Source: Puccinellia tenuiflora (Eukaryota; Streptophyta; Magnoliopsida; Poales; Poaceae). From it: a stretch of 64,000 bases of DNA. Every line of letters starts with the position of its first letter. Position 1 is the stretch's first letter. The notes beneath the pieces are model-generated. The model had not been told where the DNA came from. It searched no databases and worked only from the letters and a program-made list of their open reading frames with translations. The stretch spans positions 991,429-1,055,428 of the forward strand of contig QRDG01000533.1 of assembly GCA_012064385.1 (NCBI GenBank), written 5' to 3'. Below, piece by piece: positions 45,888 to 56,442 of this stretch. The translations under genes and the position numbers were made by a program.

Positions 45888-47010
45888 CTTTTCAAAAAAA
45901 AAGTTTTGGTTAAATTTAAAGAAAGAACACACACATATTTGTTAATATTTTTAAAGAAAGAATAGACACCTTTAGTAGGTATAATACAAAAAAAATTGGT
46001 TAAATTTAAAGAAAGAACACACACATATTTGTTATTCTTTTTAATGATATTTTTTTTCTTTTCAAAAAAAAAGTTTTGGTTAAATTTAAAGAAAGAACAC
46101 ACACATATTTGTTAATATTTTTAAATAAAGAATAGACACCTTTAGTAGGTATAATACAAAAAAAATTGGTTAAATTTAAAGAAAGAACACACACATATTT
46201 GTTATTCTTTTTAATGATATTTTTTTTCTTTTCAAAAAATAAAGTTTTGGTTAAATTTAAAGAAAGAACACACACATATTTGTTAATATTTTTAAATAAA
46301 GAATAGACACCTTTAGTAGGTATAATACAAAAAAAATTGGTTAAATTTAAAGAAAGAACACACACATATTTGTTATTCTTTTTAATGATATTTTTTTTCT
46401 TTTCAAAAAATAAAGTTTTGGTTAAATTTAAAGAAAGAACACACACATATTTGTTAATATTTTTAAATAAAGAATAGACACCTTTAGTAGGTATAATACA
46501 AAAAAAATTGGTTAAATTTAAAGAAAGAACACACACATATTTGTTATTCTTTTTAATGATATTTTTTTCTTTTCAAAAAATAAAGTTTTGGTTAAATTTA
46601 AAGAAAGAACACACACATATTTGTTAATATTTTTAAATAAAGAATATACACCTTTAGTAGGTATAATACAAAAAAATTGGTTAAATTTAAAGAAAGAACA
46701 CACACATATTTGTTATTCTTTTTAATGATATTTTTTTTCTTTTCAAAAAATAAAGTTTGGTTAAATTTAAAGAAAGAACACACACATATTTGTTAATATT
46801 TTTAAATAAAGAATAGACACCTTTAGTAGGTATAATACAAAAAAAATTGGTTAAATTTAAAGAAAGAACACACACATATTTGTTATTCTTTTTAATGATA
46901 TTTTTTTCTTTTCAAAAAATAAAGTTTTGGTTAAATTTAAAGAAAGAACACACACATATTTGTTAATATTTTTAAATAAAGAATATACACCTTTAGTAGG
47001 TATAATACTA
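45888..47010. repeat. AT-rich tandem array, period about 170 bp, ~6.6 copies
   Basis: The unit repeats with starts near 45907, 46077, 46248, 46420, 46589, 46758 and 46928. Each unit holds two related halves that share GGTTAAATTTAAAGAAAGAA and CACACACATATTTGTTA, but end either AATATTTTTAAA or TTCTTTTTAATGATA. Copies are almost identical, so amplification was recent. Long minus-strand ORFs here repeat the same short peptide and are not genes. Confidence 0.92.
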
Positions 47011-47049
47011 AAATTCATATGCTGCCACACTTTTGAATTTCTGCACAGG

Positions 47050-47425
47050 AGTTCTGTGGCGCATCTGTGGCGCACGCCGCTGGATGCGCCACACAAATGG
47101 CTCCTTCAATTTTTTGTTCCGGGCCCACCCTTATTTCTGTGGCGCATAGGTACAGCTGCGCCACAGAAACAAAATTGTTTGTGGCGCATCCGTAGCCATG
47201 CGCCACAGAAAAGGTGTGGTAGGATGCAATACAGCCGTGGGTTGTGGGGCCCACACGTTTTCTGTGGCGCATGTACACTCGTGCGCCACAGAATAACACA
47301 TTTCAGTGGCGCACCTCTTATATATGCGCCACAAAAAGGAAATTATTTCTGTGGCGCACCTACAGAGATGCGCCACAGAATATATTCTGTGGCGCACGTA
47401 AACTTTGGTGCGCCACAGAATAGCT
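47050..47425. repeat. Outer right subterminal repeats of CACTA 1
   Basis: About twelve TGTGGCGCA/TGCGCCACA motifs lie in opposed pairs spaced 10-40 bp apart, ending shortly before the terminal CTAGTAGTG at 47454. Confidence 0.9.
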
Positions 47426-47457
47426 ATCCACCTATAGCTAGTTTCCTAGTAGTGTTA

Positions 47458-48445
47458 AACCTCTTCTATTTGGCCTTGGTAAAAAATTCTTTGAGTATAA
47501 CTTGTTTTTTTTTTACCATTCGATTCTACTTCACAACAAATGAAGCTTTAGTGTCGGGGCAATAAATAATCCTACTTGATTTCTGACTGAAAATGATTCA
47601 CAAGAAAGGACATGACAAATTGATTTATGGTTGCTGCTATGTACATTAATGATTGGATGCTGGCCCTTCAACCCAGCCTTGAGATGGTCCTTATCTCATA
47701 GAAACAAACCTCACTTTGTTTCATAAGGACCAGGAACAATCATATTAACCTCCCACAATTACTGAGTGCAGGAATACTTGTTCAGATCAAGACAATTGCC
47801 AGGAACACTTCAATACGACATGCATGAGATGTGACACCATTAGTTGACCTAGAGGTACATAATAAAATACGTAATGGTAATCAATCTGGAGAGAGATTTT
47901 AATAGCATACAAAAAGAAATATCATGGTATCCCATAGCACAAGTGGCAAGTGTACTGGGCATCCAGAAGAATAGAAATTCTATACATCCCAATCACTGTA
48001 AGTGCTAAACCATCGTCCTTTCACCTGTAACATGAATCCAATGATAACTTAAATTGGAATATGAAATGTATATAACAATCTCTAAAAGGTATATATATAA
48101 AAATAGATGCCTAGTCGTATCTTCGTAGAGCCTAGCTGGAGAACAACGAAGTAATGCAAAGAACAAACATGGTAGTTCTACTATATAATGCGAGAAAATA
48201 TACCATTTTCCATTCAGATACAACGTAGACTAATTGAAAAGGGACATTTAGATACTATGTAAAGCAAAAAAAAAGGGAGTTGTAGTATACAATGCTACAA
48301 AATATACTTTTGCTTATGACAAAAGATATCCTGCAATATTCAAGAAACTGGAAATAATGCAAACAACAAAAACTAAGATTATTGGGCTTAGGGGAGAGCG
48401 ATGCAGCAAGGGGAAGGAGGAGTCGGGGGCGGAGAAATGAAGCAG
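47458..48445. other. Unassigned AT-rich DNA right of CACTA 1
   Basis: I see no ORF, repeat or RNA gene. On the minus strand it could be intron or 3' sequence of the decayed gene region to its right. Confidence 0.4.
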
Positions 48446-48449
48446 ATGG

Positions 48450-48510
48450 GGTGAGCGCGAATGATGCGGCGGCTAGGGTTTCCTACGGGGGTTTTGTCTC
48501 ACAGAGTGAA
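48450..48510 (-). repeat. Copy of a 5'-leader-like segment (also at 51317-51371)
   Basis: GAGCGCGAATGATGCGGCGGCTAGGGTTTCCTACGGGG-TTTTGTCTCACAGAGTG is almost identical at both sites, with weaker similarity in the ~60 bases to the left. On the minus strand it contains AACCCTAG and looks like a grass 5' untranslated leader, so the pseudogene region probably contains a duplicated gene start. Confidence 0.7.
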
Positions 48511-49700
48511 AAAATGAACGGCTTAGATGGATGCGGAAATTATTCTCGGATTGGTACTGAGCAACAACACTTTTACTATATCTATATGTATATAAAACAA
48601 AAGTAGCTATCAATTGGAAGTCTATTTATTTACCTATGCATGTAGCAAGATGAGCATATGCTCATTTTTGGGAGAGAGGCGCACCATGGCCACGGCTGGG
48701 CTGAGCTGATTTCCACGTTGGTCTGCATGTCCTCTGTGCCAACTCCCTTCAAGAAGCAACTGTAGAGATAATAAGAAGGATCCCATGACACTGATAATAA
48801 GAAAATACACAATCATTCAATTTTAATCTAAAATTACAGTAATGTTGAGCTAGTCACACACAAAGTCACCCTTTATTCTGTGCGAGACATGGTTTTCATA
48901 GCTTCATTATTATAAAGCATGTGTCTACAAAGGAGTAGTGGCTTCCTGAAATAGTTGTATGCAAAATCATTCAGGAGCACGATTTGCCAGAACCATACTC
49001 CACCAAACAACAATAAATAATCTGGCAGGAAAATTCCCCTGCTAAAACTGAATAGAAACTCGCCACCAGCTGTAAATAATAGAACAAAATACCCTGGAAG
49101 AAAGATGCAACTAATACCCTCAAACCACAGAGAAGGGTTGGCGGCTGCTCACCTTGGCTTGTCACCATCTCAGGTACAACACAAGCACCACGTTGGCTGC
49201 TCCTGCATCAACCATCATAGAATTTGTATCCACAAACCAATCCCAGTTCAAACCTGAGCACACCGCAAATCTGCAAGTAGGGGCACAGGAACATCTCACG
49301 TACAACACAAACACCAACATTGAATATGTAGGGTGATAGAAACACGTATTTAGAATGCTTAAATTCCAAGCCTGGGTAAAAAATAAGGTTGCCCCGGTCA
49401 TGTACATCAGACTAAAAATCTACAACGCCAGTAAAAGAATACCCTTCCCCACAGTCCAAGCAAGTCCATGAAGTTCCTGTACTGTACTTCCAAACAAACC
49501 TGCAATATGAAGAGACACCATTGGAACCAAATAAAAACTAAACAATGTGCATTTACTGAAGCTCAAGGTAACTACATAGGGTCTGACCTCCGTGAAATCC
49601 ATTTGTATTTGTAAAGAGGAAACATGACACCAGAGTGTCTCATTCTTCCATAAAAATAGATATGACAGGAAGGTACATCTATGGTAGTTAGAATATTACC
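48511..49700. other. Probable intron/3' debris of the synthase pseudogene region
   Basis: On the minus strand there are several splice-like sites (for example TATTGCAG near 49500 and CTCTACAG near 48760), but no exon I can assign to a protein. The phrase CAGGTACAACACAAGCACCA recurs in altered form near 49175 and 49300. Confidence 0.35.
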
Positions 49701-49703
49701 TAC

Positions 49704-49981
49704 CATGCACGAACAACATCAACACTCTGTAGTGTTTGCGAGAAGCTACTATAAGAAGGCTCTGAGCAACATGGATACACCATGCAACACCTTTATAACC
49801 TGAAAACAAAATTAAAATACACCATGTATCTATTTCAAACATTATCAAAACTTGGAAACATCCACACGCACACATGTTAAACCTCACCTTATACTCCCAT
49901 ATTTCAGGTAGGTTGTGATAAAGACCAGAGTAAAGATCATGTGCGATGAAAAAATCAAGTCACCACATCCATAAATTACAC
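49704..49981 (-). pseudogene. IPCS: Inositol phosphorylceramide synthase gene fragment (two exons)
   Basis: Exon 49981-49888 encodes VIYGCGDLIFSSHMIFTLVF and ITTYLKYGSI. Exon 49799-49704 encodes, in another frame, AWCIHVAQSLLIVASRKHY. These match the core of plant inositol phosphorylceramide synthase, a Golgi membrane enzyme that moves phosphoinositol from phosphatidylinositol to ceramide. Two of its three catalytic residues are visible: His in SSHM and His in RKHY. After RKHY the expected V-D-V-V stretch is shifted by two bases, so the catalytic Asp is out of frame. Joining the two exons at their GT-AG sites also gives a TAA immediately. No exons for the N-terminal half or the C-terminal tail are recognised. 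It is therefore a decayed, partial copy, flanked by transposons. Confidence 0.8.
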
Positions 49982-50720
49982 CTACTGGAAAAATCATCTA
50001 TCACCATTAATGTAAGATATTCAGACAAAAATAAACCAGCAATTAAATTGTTTCTCCTGAAGGAGTGTTCCTGTTGTTATTTCATCCTTTTAATTTGCAA
50101 TGTTCTCTATAAGCAAAACACTGATTGTCACTCTGTTTTAAAAATTTCCAAATAAACATTTGCTTTAGAAATAATGAGACAACCAGCAGGAACAGAATTG
50201 GATCATTCGGCCAACTTCATAAAGCAGAAGTTCACTTACCAGTAGCACTCCATGGATCATTTCTTTGGTGTTCTTAATTTCTGAACCAATATTCATATTC
50301 GCATCCGTGCATTATTCGAACACGGGGCGCTAGGTCTTGCACCCACCTCTCTCCATCATCCCTGGTTGCTGCTGCCTGATGAGAGGACATATAGATTTGA
50401 GAAAAAAAGAGATTAATTGTAGAAGACCCAGTCGTCAGGATGAACTCAATATGGTGCATATAAGAGAAAAAAGGATGAAAGTGAAAGTGGGAGGATGAGC
50501 ATACTTGCAGCAGCCTGTCTGAGCATGGACAGAAGGAATGGAGGCAAAACTAATCTAGGGTTTGGGAACGGTTGCCATACCTCGAGAAGGAAATTGTAGA
50601 ACAATCAGGTCAGCTTCGGCAGCCTCCGTATCGGCCACTGCCAATGAACAACCGATTCTCGTCTCTGCTTGAAAAAGAGAAGGACGGAGGTAGAGCCTGG
50701 TAGGGTAGATTTTGGACCAG
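49982..50720. other. Probable intron and leader debris upstream of the pseudogene exons
   Basis: On the minus strand, GT-AG-like sites (CTACTG|GTAAGTG near 50240, CTCGAG|GTATGG near 50582) suggest former exons. Their short open stretches (for example ERWVQDLAPRVRIMHG) match nothing I know. Confidence 0.35.
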
Positions 50721-51260
50721 CTATCTTCCCCGACCAAAGCCATAGGCTACAAATCCACTTCTCCGCTCTAATTTGGAAGCCTTGACAGTCCACAACAGCA
50801 CGAGCTCATCCTGCTGCAGGTTGCTTGGTTGCAACCGACGCGTCGCTGCTGCGCCGCTCCCTCGCGGGGACACCTCCCCTGCCTCATCTTCGCCCGCACC
50901 GACCGCCACCACTGCCATGCTGCTTCTCCTCCCGAACCTCCGCCGTCCTCTTGCCGGCAGGTCGCTGGCCGTCCGACCCGCCGTCGAGCTAAGTGCCCGT
51001 CCGCTGCTCCTCTTCACCCGCGGCGACCGACGCGCGCCGCCATGCTCCTTCTCTGCCGTGACCCCCGCCGTCCTTTCGCCGCCAGGTCGCCGGTCTGAGC
51101 CGCCTTCGAGCCGAGCGGCCGCGGTCGCCGCCGTCAGGCCGCTGTCCTGCTCTTCCTCTTTTATCCTCCGCCCACCTCCCGCAAGCACCCCTCTCCACAG
51201 CAGCGAGCGCACGGCGCGGGGCAAGGGCGGTAGTCGTGGGGAGGGGAGGCGGGGTAGCAT
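50721..51260 (-). other. GC-rich open frame, probable leader exon with internal duplication
   Basis: A 179-codon minus-strand ORF of Arg/Gly/Ala-rich composition with no domain. Two adjacent ~110-bp blocks are similar: each has GCGACCTG(G/C)CGGC, then GGACGGCGG, then GAGAAG(G/C)AGCATGGC. This indicates an imperfect tandem duplication. It lies between the minus-strand TATA box at 51697 and the pseudogene exons, so I read it as leader rather than protein-coding. It could be a fast-evolving coding exon instead. Confidence 0.35.
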
Positions 51261-51696
51261 TAGTGGCGGTGATTGGGGGAGGAGGGGGAGGAGGCGGGAT
51301 TGGGCAAGCGGGGCTGAGCGCGAATGATGCGGCGGCTAGGGTTTCCTACGGGGTTTTTGTCTCACAGAGTGCTCCGCCCGCTTCTCTTCCCTGCGACGGC
51401 ACGGGGCGCGGCGGCGGTGCGAGCAACTGGCTGCGCTCCTCCCGCTGGACACCAACCACGCAGGTCGAGTAGGCGTCACCGTGGAGATCCAATCTCGAGC
51501 ACGACGGCACATCTAGAGGAGCAGGGCGGCGCGGCGGCGGGCTAGGTGGCCAGGGAGCACGGGGATGGCAGCGTCGGGGCTCGGAACTGCTCGCGCTTCT
51601 GCACGTCGCCGCGGCGGTGGCTAGACGTCAAGGACTGATTGGGGGAGAGCGGGAGGCGAGGGATTGGGCTAGGGTTTCCACCGTGGCGGACGCAGC

Positions 51697-51704
51697 TTAT
51701 ATAC
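51697..51704 (-). promoter_or_regulatory. TATA box of the decayed minus-strand gene
   Basis: The minus strand reads GTATATAAG, followed about 30 bases later by CCACGGTGGAAACCCTAGCCC, a typical grass gene start. The sequence 51720-51950 beyond it would be upstream promoter and has no ORF of note. Confidence 0.5.
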
Positions 51705-51983
51705 CGCAGAGCAAAATGACTATTTTGCCCATATAAAATGGACAGCTCAGATCGACGCGGGTTTTCACCCTCTGATCCGACGGCTCGCGGTGGGCAGTCG
51801 CTGCGAGGAAAGCTATGTGTACCGAATTTTCCAGCCACCAAGACGCTGACCGGTGGGACCAGGGACAGTAAAAAAAAATCAACACCCGATCGGACGGCTG
51901 AGATCGCATCTGGATTCTATAGAACGGTCAGCATTTGCTGAGCTCTGGGAAGCACCGGTCCTCACCCAAGGATGTATTCTTTA

Positions 51984-52130
51984 GATGTAATCAGCTGAGT
52001 TTGGTGACACGAGAAATATAGAAGGGAGAAAATTAAAGGCTCTGGTCAAGAGGCGTCGGCCGAGCACCAAAATTCCTGTGTGTATGTTCTTGTGTCCACC
52101 GATATGTGTGTTGTATCTTGGGCAGATTCA
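51984..52130 (+). repeat. Copia-type LTR 1, right part
   Basis: It matches the end of LTR 3 (55719-55860): TGTAATCAGCTGAG to GGCAGATTCA. About 40 bases present in LTR 3 between the left and right parts are missing here, so the insertion of the 39280-51983 block came with a small deletion. Confidence 0.83.
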
Positions 52131-52534
52131 TCATTTGGTATCAGAGCGAGGTGCGTCAAGTTTCGAGTCTTCATCGTCGTCGAGTTGCGTCACGAGCGAG
52201 GAGATGGCATGCTGCCTGGTAAGTTGCGTCACCGGCGGCAAGGAGGTGATGGCCATGGCGCGGAGGCCATTGTCTTGAGGAGTTCATCGTCCACACGTCC
52301 GAGTCGCCGACAAGATGAGTCATCGACACCGGTGGCGAACTGAGGCAACGAGCGTGTCGCGGCGGCACACTCGCGGTGAAGGCGTAGGAGGTGTCCCTCT
52401 CATCGAGGCCAGGGCAATCGGCGGCAATCGGCGCAACAAGATGGCATCAATGGCCGTCTTCGTATTGCAAGGACGACATCGACGATCATGGGCTTCTAGA
52501 GCGGAATAAATAATAACAAGATTTGGGATGTCAT
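52131..52534 (+). other. Shortened Copia-type internal region between LTR 1 and LTR 2
   Basis: It begins TCATTTGGTATCAGAGCGAGG (primer site for Met tRNA) and ends GGGATGTCAT directly before LTR 2. It contains repeated GTTGCGTCAC and GGCGGC sequence and no coding domain. It is closely similar to 55861-56301. Confidence 0.75.
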
Positions 52535-54407
52535 TGTTGGAACCAAATCTTGTTATTGGTGTTAGGGCTAAGTTCTAGCTAGTTGTATGTGTGGAGTCGG
52601 CGACATGGCGCAGCGGCCGTATCAGCAGCATAACTACGAGTGCAGTGAGCTGATGGGCAAGCCAGGAGATGAGTACCGTGTACATACATTGCTAGTTTAC
52701 TTAGTCAATAGTCAAGTGTTTAGGTTGTGGCTAGTTGCATGCATGCGAGTACTTGGCCTGGTCGTGTGTGGCCGTTGAGAAGTGTTGTACGTGTGCGTGT
52801 GTGTAGCTAGCTGGAAGTGGTTAGTGGATCCGTTTATTAGTGCGTGTGTGGGGGTAGTGGCTGCATGTGGCCGTGTGAGTCCAGTTTTTTTTTTTTTTTT
52901 TTTTTTGAAAAAGAGAATATATTAATATCAATAGATACCAATACACCCAGCCTCTGCAACAACAAGATATCGAAAGACATCCAGGATGCACACAGCGAAG
53001 AAAAAAATAAAAAAGAGAGAAAACAAAAACCAAAGACCCGTCGGAGTGATGGGACACTCGCAACAGCAACCTCTAACACCACCAAAATACAACACCCGTG
53101 ATCGCAAATTGCTCTCCAAAACAGTGGCTTCAGCAAGTCCATTGCCAGTACAACCAATGAAGGTCAGACTTGGGCTTTCACCTGAAGAAAGACCGGGGGT
53201 CCAAAACAATGCCTTCCAAGGCCATTGCCAGGTACAGCCAATGAAGGCCAGACCTTGGGTTTACACCCTGACATCACGGCTCGGTACATAGTACCACCAG
53301 AAAGCAGTCCGCCTGTGTTGCCACCCCCTCTTTCAAGGCCGCTGTGCAAGTCCCCGACACCTGACAACAGGAAAACCTGTGCCTATAGTCTTCAACACAA
53401 TCAAACCTCCACTCCGCCAGCACGAGCCTCCGATCCCCAGCTACCAAGACTTTCTTCACTACTTGTCATATCATGGAATCTATTAGACATATCACATGAC
53501 CACGACAAGATAGCGAAGCTTCGCGCCACACCCACATGAAGCATCTCTGGCCATATGAGGGTGCGCACGACCGGAACAAAACCGATCTAGATATCCAATG
53601 ACGCCATGCGTCAAACCGGAGATCACCGATGGGGAGACCGGAACACGTCGACAGCTAGATCATGGAGGACCACATGTAGCAGATCGGCGACATGACGCTC
53701 GAAGGACCAGCCAGGTCGACCGCCCGAGCAGTCCGAGATAGGTGATGCGGACTGCAATGACGATGCCTCGATAAGAAACGACGTTGGAGACGCCGCCATC
53801 GTCCGCCATAGCCGAAGCCGGCGCGATTTATCACCGGCAGCCGCGCCACCCGATCCCGCCACTGGCCGGATCGCGCTAGGCCCAACATGGGTCCCAAGCG
53901 CCGACAGCGGAGCGCCGCGCCCCTCGCTGCCCCCTTCTTGCTACCTTCGGACGTGTCGAAGATGGATCACGATGGGACCGGATCCGCAGCCGCCGGCATC
54001 ATCCGTCACAGTCGCCGGCCATGGAGGCTTGCCGCCGCGCCGCACATCCAGGGACTCCGCCCTGGAACGCCCCCGCGGACTCCGAGATGCCGCCCAGCCG
54101 CCACCTCGTGTCGCCGCTGCATCCACCCCGAGCGCCCTTGACGCCGGGGTCCGCCGCCACCGTGGCCGGTGCCGGACGGCAGCGGCGGAGGGGAGATCGC
54201 GGCCTTTTTCTTCTGGCGGCGCTAGGGTAGGAGCCCCTTCGGTCGCCCTGGGGAGCGACGCGAAGGGGTACTTGCTATAGATAGTTCATAGTTCATCAAT
54301 ATATATAAACCAATGTAATCAGCTGAGTTTTGACATGAGAAATATAGAAGGGTGTGTGTATGTTCTTGTGTCCACCGATATGTTTGTTGTATCTTGGGGC
54401 AGATTCA
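52535..54407 (+). repeat. Copia-type LTR 2, split by a LINE
   Basis: LTR sequence is present at 52535-52884 and about 54304-54407. The rest is the LINE insertion. The primer site that should follow is missing: internal sequence starts with ACAGCTGCGACG at 54411. Confidence 0.83.
52885..54303 (-). mobile_element. Non-autonomous LINE-type retrotransposon with poly(A) tail
   Basis: A run of 22 T at 52885-52906 is the poly(A) tail on the minus strand. It follows a tail typical of plant LINEs (GGCTGGGTGTATTGGTATC, then TTGATATTAATATATTCTC). The 5' part (53600-54280) is GC-rich with CCCTAGCGCCGCC near its start. No endonuclease or reverse transcriptase is present, so it is an internally deleted or non-autonomous copy of 1.4 kb moved by another LINE's enzymes. 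ORFs inside are short and on both strands. A direct repeat CTTCATTGG(C/T)TGTAC(C/T)GGCAATGG occurs twice in the middle (53140 and 53230 on plus coordinates). Confidence 0.75.
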
Positions 54408-55352
54408 TCAACAGCTGCGACGATGACGTCCGTGTCAGCGCCCGCGAGCACACCCCGCCGGCCATGATGACACTCGGCATGCATAAGCCGGGAAAGAAGC
54501 CATCCCGTACTGATCTGCAAGTCACAAACTCACAGTTGATGCAAGTGAGCTAGTGGAGAAGGGAAATAACTTCATTTTGCTGAAGGAGGACAACGTCAAG
54601 CCTCTAGCGTGCACGGATGGATCAGCCCATGATGTTGATGCATGGCAGCTGAAGAGGCGATTTGATCGCATCGACATGGCGGACCGGGAGACGATCCTGG
54701 AGTTCGCCAAGAAGCTCCTCCCACTGGTGAGCGTGATCTGCTCCCACGGTGTCACACTTAGTGAGGCGGCAGCAAGATCGGCGATGAGCGCGACGGTGGC
54801 TGCAGCCGAGACGACGACAAGAAGAAGACCCGCCGCAAGTTCGACAAGTCGCGGATCACCTGCTTCGAGTGTGGCGAGAAGGGTCATTTCGCCTCGGAGT
54901 GTGAGGAGCCAAAGAAAGAGAAGGCGCTGCTCGCCGACGCCGACAAATACGAGCCGGCGCTGCTGATGGCTGTGGCATGTGAGCTCGGTTCGGTGGAAGA
55001 GCATGTTGACGTCGAGCCAAAAGAGAAGGAGGCTCAGGTCATGCCCTTTGATGCATCCATGGAGGTTGAAGTTGTTGAGGCTGAAGTCGAGCGGCTACGT
55101 GGTGAGCTGGCCGTCGCCAATGTGAAGCTGCATGCCATGTCCGAGGTATACTAGACACAGTTTGAGGAGTTGATGCGTGCTAGCGAGGAGAAGGCCAAGT
55201 TACTCGAGGTGCAACGCGTGATATGTGATGAGAACGCGCGACTCCGGAACCTCGTGCAGCGGCAGCAGCCATTCATGACAAGACGGGCTGACCACGGAGT
55301 GTTCAGCCGCCGCGGCAGCAATACCGCAAGCAGCCATGGGACCCATAGCAGT
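54408..55352 (+). pseudogene. gag: Gag remnant of the Copia-type element
   Basis: The first part (from ATG 54553: MEKGNNFILLKEDNVKPLAC) and the second part are in different frames, with a shift near 54770-54800. The second part has a CCHC zinc knuckle CFECGEKGHFASEC (54861-54902), then a charged coiled-coil stretch (VVEAEVERLRGELAVANVKL) interrupted by a stop at 55152-55154. The frame then continues (EELMRASEEKAKLLEVQ) into LTR 3. Copia Gag normally continues into protease, integrase and RT; here the LTR follows directly, so pol was deleted. Confidence 0.8.
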
Positions 55353-55860
55353 TGTTGGAACAAAATCTTGTTATTGGTGTTAGGCGTATAGGAATAGACT
55401 AAGTTCTAGCTAGTTGTATGTGTGGAGTCGGCGACATGGCGCAGCGGCCGTATCAGCAGCATAACAGCGAGTGCAGTGAGCTGATGGGCAAGCCAGGAGA
55501 TGAGTGCCATGTACATACATTGCTAGTTTACTTAGTCAATAGTCAAGCGTTTAGGTAGTGGCCCTTGCACGCATGCGAGTACTTGGCCTGGTCGTGTGTG
55601 GCCGTTGAGAAGTGTTACTTGGCGTGTGTGTAGCTAGCTGGGAATGGTTAGTGGATCAGTTTGTTAGTGCGTGTGTGGGGTAGTGGCTGCACGTGGCTGT
55701 GTGAGTCCAGCTATAAGCCAATGTAATCAGCTGAGTTTGGTGACACGAGAAATATAGAAGGGAGAAAGGCTCTGGCCAAGAGGCGTCAGCCGAGCACCAA
55801 AATTCCTGTGTGTATGTTCTTGTGTCCACCGATATGTGTGTTGTATCTTGGGCAGATTCA
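55353..55860 (+). repeat. Copia-type LTR 3 (intact, 508 bp)
   Basis: It begins TGTTGGAACAAAATC and ends GGCAGATTCA. It is the uninterrupted reference for the two split LTRs. Confidence 0.88.
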
Positions 55861-56301
55861 TCATTTGGTATTAGAGGGAGGTGCGTCAAGTTTCGAGTAT
55901 TCATCGTCGTCGAGTTGCGTCACGAGCGAGGAGAAGGCATGCTGCCCGGTAAGTTGCGTCACCGGCAGCATGGAGGTGATGGCCATGGCGTTGAGGCCAT
56001 TGCCCTGAGGAGTTCATCGTCCACACGTCCGAGTCGTCGACAAGATGCGTCATCGGCGGCAACATGGAGGTGAGTCACCGGCGAGTTGCGGCACCGGTGG
56101 CGAACATGAGGCAGCGAGCATGTCGCGGCGGCACACTCGCGGTGAAGGCTTAGGAGGTGTCCCTCTCATCGAGGCCAGGGGAAATCGGCGGCAATCGGCG
56201 CAACAAGATGGCATCAATGGCCGTCTTCGTATTGCAACGACGACATCGACGACCATGGGCTTCAAGAGAGGAATAAATAATGACAAGATTAGGGATGTCA
56301 T
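55861..56301 (+). other. Shortened Copia-type internal region after LTR 3
   Basis: It begins TCATTTGGTATTAGAGGGAGG, a mutated Met primer site, and ends GGGATGTCAT as the unit before LTR 2 does. The next bases (TGTTCTGTTAGCGTATA) may be a damaged start of a fourth LTR. No coding domain. Confidence 0.7.
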
Positions 56302-56442
56302 TGTTCTGTTAGCGTATAAATAAAGAGATAAGGATAAAAGCCGTAACGATTACAGGACACTAAAAAAATCTGTTTCTCTGTGTGTGCTCGAGCATGTGAT
56401 TCGACAAGCCACAAGTGGCGCAGTAATACGAACGAACATCTA
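56302..56442. other. Unassigned junction DNA
   Basis: AT-rich, between the Copia-type chain and the LINE remnant. I see no feature, and no poly(A) tail for the LINE. Confidence 0.4.

Larger units (their letters stand above)
39902..47454 (-). mobile_element. CACTA transposon 1 (7.55 kb, TSD TTA)
   Basis: It begins CACTACTAGGGAAA and ends TTTCCTAGTAGTG, flanked by the 3-bp duplication TTA (39899-39901 and 47455-47457). Both ends carry many copies of TTCTGTGGCGCA and its complement TGCGCCACAGAA, the subterminal transposase-binding repeats typical of En/Spm elements. Inside is one five-exon gene on the minus strand (40439-44349) and a long AT-rich tandem array (45888-47010). No tnp2-type transposase gene is present, so movement would need a transposase from another element. 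Confidence 0.93.
38904..56301 (+). mobile_element. Tandem chain of Copia-type LTRs and shortened internal regions
   Basis: Order: end of an internal region (38904-38945); LTR 1 (38946-39279 plus 51984-52130, split by a 12.7-kb block); internal start (52131-52534); LTR 2 (52535-54407, split by a LINE); gag-only internal (54408-55352); LTR 3 (55353-55860); internal start (55861-56301). LTRs begin TGTTGGAAC and end GGCAGATTCA. A Met primer site (TTTGGTATCAGAGC) follows LTR 1, and a mutated one follows LTR 3. No protease, integrase or RT is found, so the chain is built of deleted derivatives, probably by recombination between LTRs. Confidence 0.78.

Noticed and set aside
46006..47096. Long minus-strand ORFs with repeated KYVCVLSLNLT peptides
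   Set aside because: These are translations of the 170-bp AT-rich tandem array. The repeat phase, not selection, keeps them open.
48382..48816. Short ORFs of 60-74 codons in the pseudogene block as possible small genes
   Set aside because: No start context, domain or conservation evidence. Several overlap in different frames and they lie among intron-like AT-rich DNA.
53623..54280. ORFs in the 5' part of the LINE-type insertion as a possible gene
   Set aside because: Short, on both strands, GC-driven, with no LINE ORF1 zinc knuckle or other motif. The insertion has the tail and start of a LINE.
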